Shown here: piece by piece, positions 24,085 to 26,486 of the stretch | How positions within the stretch are numbered: the first letter of the stretch is position 1 | Layout of the letters: each line of letters begins with the position of its first letter | Source: CAZSLZ01 sp964607865 | GTDB taxonomy: Bacteria; Vulcanimicrobiota; JAJTBE01; CAZSLZ01 | NCBI GenBank assembly: GCA_964607865.1 | Contig: CAZSLZ010000030.1 | Span: 1 to 26,486, forward strand | Length of the DNA stretch: 26,486 nt | Reading direction: 5' to 3' | Program-made: the position numbers and the translations under genes | The notes under the pieces: generated by a model | The model's input: only the letters and a program-made list of their open reading frames with translations | Told to the model about the DNA's origin: nothing | Database searches by the model: none

Positions 24085-24444
24085 TTAAACCGAAATCCTG
24101 CGGGTAGGGGTTAGATGCCTGCGAACCATGCGGAATATGCTTTCTTTCACTTTCTCGAAGCAAACCCCCACAATGTAACCGTCTCCCAGCCTTTTCTTCT
24201 TGTCGTCATTGGTTTTATGAACCCATTTTACTACTCCGTTCATTTGTTCGGTTCTATTTTTTGAAATGGGTAGATACATAATAACCGGGGTGTTCAAAAC
24301 TGGGGTTTCTCTGCAATACAGGCAGGCGCCCGATAAGGATATATCTATCATTATCCGTTTTCTTACTTCCTCGTTGCCCAATTGCACCGAGATGGGTAAA
24401 TAAGTGGGCACCCTGCAATGACGTATTCTTTCAAAAACTACCAT
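24085..24444 (-). CDS. PilZ domain protein
   Basis: A 119-residue stand-alone PilZ domain, normally a c-di-GMP binder. The conserved D/N-x-S-x-x-G motif is present as 'DISLSGAC' near residues 34-41. The N-terminal RxxxR motif is imperfect: the segment ERIRHCRVP has Ile where the first Arg of RxxxR is expected, with Arg at flanking positions. The rest shows the family beta-barrel ('VNGVVKWVHK'-like and 'YIVGVCFEKV'). It lies between the kinase and the FdhA-like gene, same strand. In pilus systems PilZ proteins control motors or extension, consistent with the neighbouring pil cluster, but c-di-GMP binding is uncertain. Confidence 0.85.
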   Translation of the reverse strand: MVVFERIRHCRVPTYLPISVQLGNEEVRKRIMIDISLSGACLYCRETPVLNTPVIMYLPISKNRTEQMNGVVKWVHKTNDDKKKRLGDGYIVGVCFEKVKESIFRMVRRHLTPTRRISV

Positions 24445-24479
24445 AAAATCACGTTCTTTAAAAATTGATAAGTTTATAA

Positions 24480-24506
24480 TAAAAAAAAAGGCAGCTGGTT
24501 GCTACC
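24480..24506 (-). terminator. Rho-independent terminator after the FdhA-like gene
   Basis: On the - strand: GGTAGC (24506-24501), loop AACCA, GCTGCC (24495-24490) with one G-T wobble, followed by an uninterrupted T-run of nine bases or more (24489 downwards). It lies 30 bases after the FdhA-like stop and upstream of the PilZ gene. Confidence 0.85.
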
Positions 24507-24536
24507 TTCTAAATAATACATTTTATTATACTAAAG

Positions 24537-26486
24537 TTAAATTGTAACCAGTTCAGAACGTTTGAATATGAGCTTTTTCCATTCATTAAACCTTTGTTCT
24601 GCAGTGCTATAATGATAAGGGTCATAGGTATAAGTCTGGGTTTTTGGCGAAAAATATTCAAAATGAGCTTTTCCAGTTTCAGTTCCGAACCTGTTACAAT
24701 AAAGAATACTGCAGGGGCATTTCAAGCAGGTGAAATTCCAGCAACCCAGCAAACCTTCATCCTTGTCCAGCTCTATTGAAGAATAGAGATGATTCACATT
24801 TTGTATTTCCTCAAAAACTTTTTCCGGTGAAACCAGGTCGTTGCCAGCTCCCATAAAGGCTGAAATTTTATGAATAACTTCCAGGTTGGTTAAGTCGCCT
24901 TCTGGTTGCTTTACCGGTTTGAATTTTTGAATTCCCCTGTCCATACGGGTGAAGGTGCCGCCACTTTCAATGTGGGTAGATGCAGGTAGAACCACATCAG
25001 AAATTTCGGTAGTTTCAGTCCTGAACAAGTCAATAGCTGCAATGAATTCCATGTTTCTGAAATACCTGGACTCTTCGGGGTTAACCAGGGGATTTTCTCC
25101 GATAACCAGGCAGGCCTTTATTCTTCCTTCTTCCAGTAACTCTCTGAATTTTTTATTTGACTTTATTTCATTAAGATCTGTATTCCAGAATTTGTTGAAT
25201 CTCGTAAGGCTTGCCGGGGAATCCATGGGAATTCTTCCTGGCAGGTAACCGGGCTCAGCTCCCATATCTATAAGGCCAGTTATATTGCAATGCAGCCTGG
25301 GCAACAATAAACCTTGAGATTTTCTGCCAATATTGCCGGTTAAAAGAAGCAAGTTGGCAATTGCTGCAAGGTCATTTGTTGACCTGTCCTGGTTGTTGTC
25401 AAAATCGTAAACTGCCATGGTTTTTGGGTTGTTTTCTGTAAGAAGCCTGGCCAACTTTTCAATATCTGCAGGACAAATACCTGCTGATTTGCAGGATTCA
25501 TTCTCATCGAAGTTTTCTAATGCTTTTACATATTCGTTAAAACCTTCGCATCTTTTTTCTATAAATTCTCTGTCTATACGGTCATTTTTTACCAGATGCT
25601 TTATAAGGGCTGTTAGTACAAGGGCGCCGGTTCCTCTGCGTGGCTGCAGCCAAAGGGTTGCGTGCCGGTTCAGTTTGTTTTTGAGAGAATTTATAACAAC
25701 AATTTCTGCCCCGTTTCTTCGAGCTTCATTAATTTTAAAGCCAAATGAGGGGTTGGTTTTCAGCGGGTCCGCATTAATTACCAGAACTACATCAGTTTCG
25801 GTGATTTCATCCATTTTATTTGTGCTCACCGTTTGTCCCAGTATTGAGTCGAGCTCATGATTGTTTCTGCCATACATTAGATATTCATAAGAACCGATGA
25901 AATCGGTTTTAAGAACACTTTTTGCAAGCCTGGTTGTTGCATAAATCTCTTCGTTGGTAAGCCTGGGAGAGATTAAAACCGCCACCGAGTTAGTTCCATA
26001 TTTTTGGGTTACCGATTTCAATTTGTCAGATGTCATTTTGAGGGTATCTTCCCATTCAGAATAATGAATCTTGCCATTTTTTCTATAACCAGGCTGTTGG
26101 ATTCGATCCTTGGAATTCAGGTACCTGCTGCCAAACCTGCCTTTCATACAAAGGTAGTCGCTGAAATCGTTTTTATTGTCTTTCCAGGCGCGTATTCGCA
26201 TATCTCTGCCGAAGGTTTTTACATTAAGCTGACAGCCCACCCCGCAAAAATTACATATTGAAAAATGATCTATAATTTTATCGCCGATCCGGGCCATCAG
26301 GGATTGGTTTTCAGATAGGGCTCCGGTAGGGCAGGTGTCAATACAGTTGCCACAGGCTATGCAGTTTGTTTCCACCAGGGGTTTTTCCAAAGCTGGGGCA
26401 ATTTTTGTGGCGAACCCCCGTTTTATAAACCCCAGGCTTGATCCTTCACGGTTTCTATCCCAGGTTTTAATGATCCGCCGGCACTG
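24537..26486 (-). CDS. Formate dehydrogenase/NuoG-like molybdopterin oxidoreductase-family protein, degenerate (partial at right edge)
   Basis: About 649 visible residues; the frame runs past 26486, so the apparent TTG at 26390 is internal. Visible are the end of a ferredoxin-like region ('CRRIIKTWD...'), a complete motif CIACGNCIDTCPTG, then a molybdopterin-type [4Fe-4S] domain (CNFCGVGC ... CMKGRFG, with Lys), and the FdhA core 'LLLTGNIG', 'MGAEPGYLPG', 'VVLPAST', 'GTFTR'. The catalytic Sec/Cys-His position is replaced (YLMYGRNN, near 25870), so formate oxidation is unlikely. The C-terminal dinucleotide-binding domain is absent; the protein ends in a short tail after a CxxxxCxxCxC block. 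Possibly an electron-transfer subunit like NuoG or the related non-FDH homologues. Followed by a terminator. Confidence 0.85.
   Translation of the reverse strand, partial: QCRRIIKTWDRNREGSSLGFIKRGFATKIAPALEKPLVETNCIACGNCIDTCPTGALSENQSLMARIGDKIIDHFSICNFCGVGCQLNVKTFGRDMRIRAWKDNKNDFSDYLCMKGRFGSRYLNSKDRIQQPGYRKNGKIHYSEWEDTLKMTSDKLKSVTQKYGTNSVAVLISPRLTNEEIYATTRLAKSVLKTDFIGSYEYLMYGRNNHELDSILGQTVSTNKMDEITETDVVLVINADPLKTNPSFGFKINEARRNGAEIVVINSLKNKLNRHATLWLQPRRGTGALVLTALIKHLVKNDRIDREFIEKRCEGFNEYVKALENFDENESCKSAGICPADIEKLARLLTENNPKTMAVYDFDNNQDRSTNDLAAIANLLLLTGNIGRKSQGLLLPRLHCNITGLIDMGAEPGYLPGRIPMDSPASLTRFNKFWNTDLNEIKSNKKFRELLEEGRIKACLVIGENPLVNPEESRYFRNMEFIAAIDLFRTETTEISDVVLPASTHIESGGTFTRMDRGIQKFKPVKQPEGDLTNLEVIHKISAFMGAGNDLVSPEKVFEEIQNVNHLYSSIELDKDEGLLGCWNFTCLKCPCSILYCNRFGTETGKAHFEYFSPKTQTYTYDPYHYSTAEQRFNEWKKLIFKRSELVTI

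Noticed and set aside
26388..26390. TTG as the start of the FdhA-like protein
   Set aside because: The frame continues upstream to the window edge with family-like residues (CRRI..., then RGF and P-A), so the TTG is internal.

Overview
The window is a compact, AT-leaning bacterial chromosome segment with about 24 protein genes. They are mostly in tight same-strand runs with strong AGGAGG-type ribosome binding sites and several TTG/GTG starts. I see no tRNA or rRNA gene, CRISPR array, transposase or integron. An [FeFe]-hydrogenase maturase (HydG), a formate-dehydrogenase/NuoG-like iron-sulfur protein, a lone IscU-type scaffold, a full chemotaxis operon and type IV pilus assembly genes point to an anaerobic, probably fermentative or syntrophic bacterium that moves on surfaces or senses them. 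The phylum cannot be fixed from sequence alone; the gene families are reminiscent of Clostridia-like and deltaproteobacteria-like anaerobes.

Layout. (1) 2-1462, + strand: the 3' end of an unknown gene, a 62-residue protein and two V4R (4-vinyl-reductase-like) proteins, closed by a strong bidirectional terminator. (2) 1513-5206, - strand: a VLRF1/baeRF-type release factor with a probable frameshift in its N-terminal part, a Cys-containing DUF6901-like protein, lysA, and a small ACT-like protein resembling the TM1266 hydrogenase-regulator family. (3) 5349-6752, - strand: hydG with its own terminator, a good sigma70-type promoter and a candidate Rex operator (redox control). (4) 6961-10027: an alpha/beta hydrolase, an orphan IscU-like scaffold, a zinc-ribbon protein and a secreted asparaginase. 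(5) 10030-17210, - strand: a seven-gene chemotaxis operon (MCP-like protein, STAS, CheY, CheA, CheR, CheD, CheB) without CheW. (6) 17438-17974: a DUF4870-like membrane protein. (7) 18128-22528, + strand: pilM-pilB-pilC plus a single-domain receiver. (8) 22520-26486, - strand: a PAS histidine kinase with a dead receiver, a PilZ protein, and the molybdopterin-oxidoreductase-family protein that runs off the right edge.

How it fits together. The chemotaxis operon and the pilus motor genes lie back to back, and the receiver, kinase and PilZ genes follow directly. Taken together this looks like a surface-motility control island, although that is inference from position. The operon has no separate CheW, CheZ, CheC or CheX. 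Its first gene encodes a soluble protein with degenerate MCP-like tips and an exact CheZ-type F-Q-D-[IL]-T-x-Q phosphatase motif, which may supply the missing CheY-P phosphatase. The redox genes (hydG with a Rex-like operator, a TM1266-like protein, a formate-dehydrogenase homologue that has lost its catalytic residue, part of its ferredoxin ligand set and its C-terminal domain) suggest unusual hydrogen or NADH electron handling.
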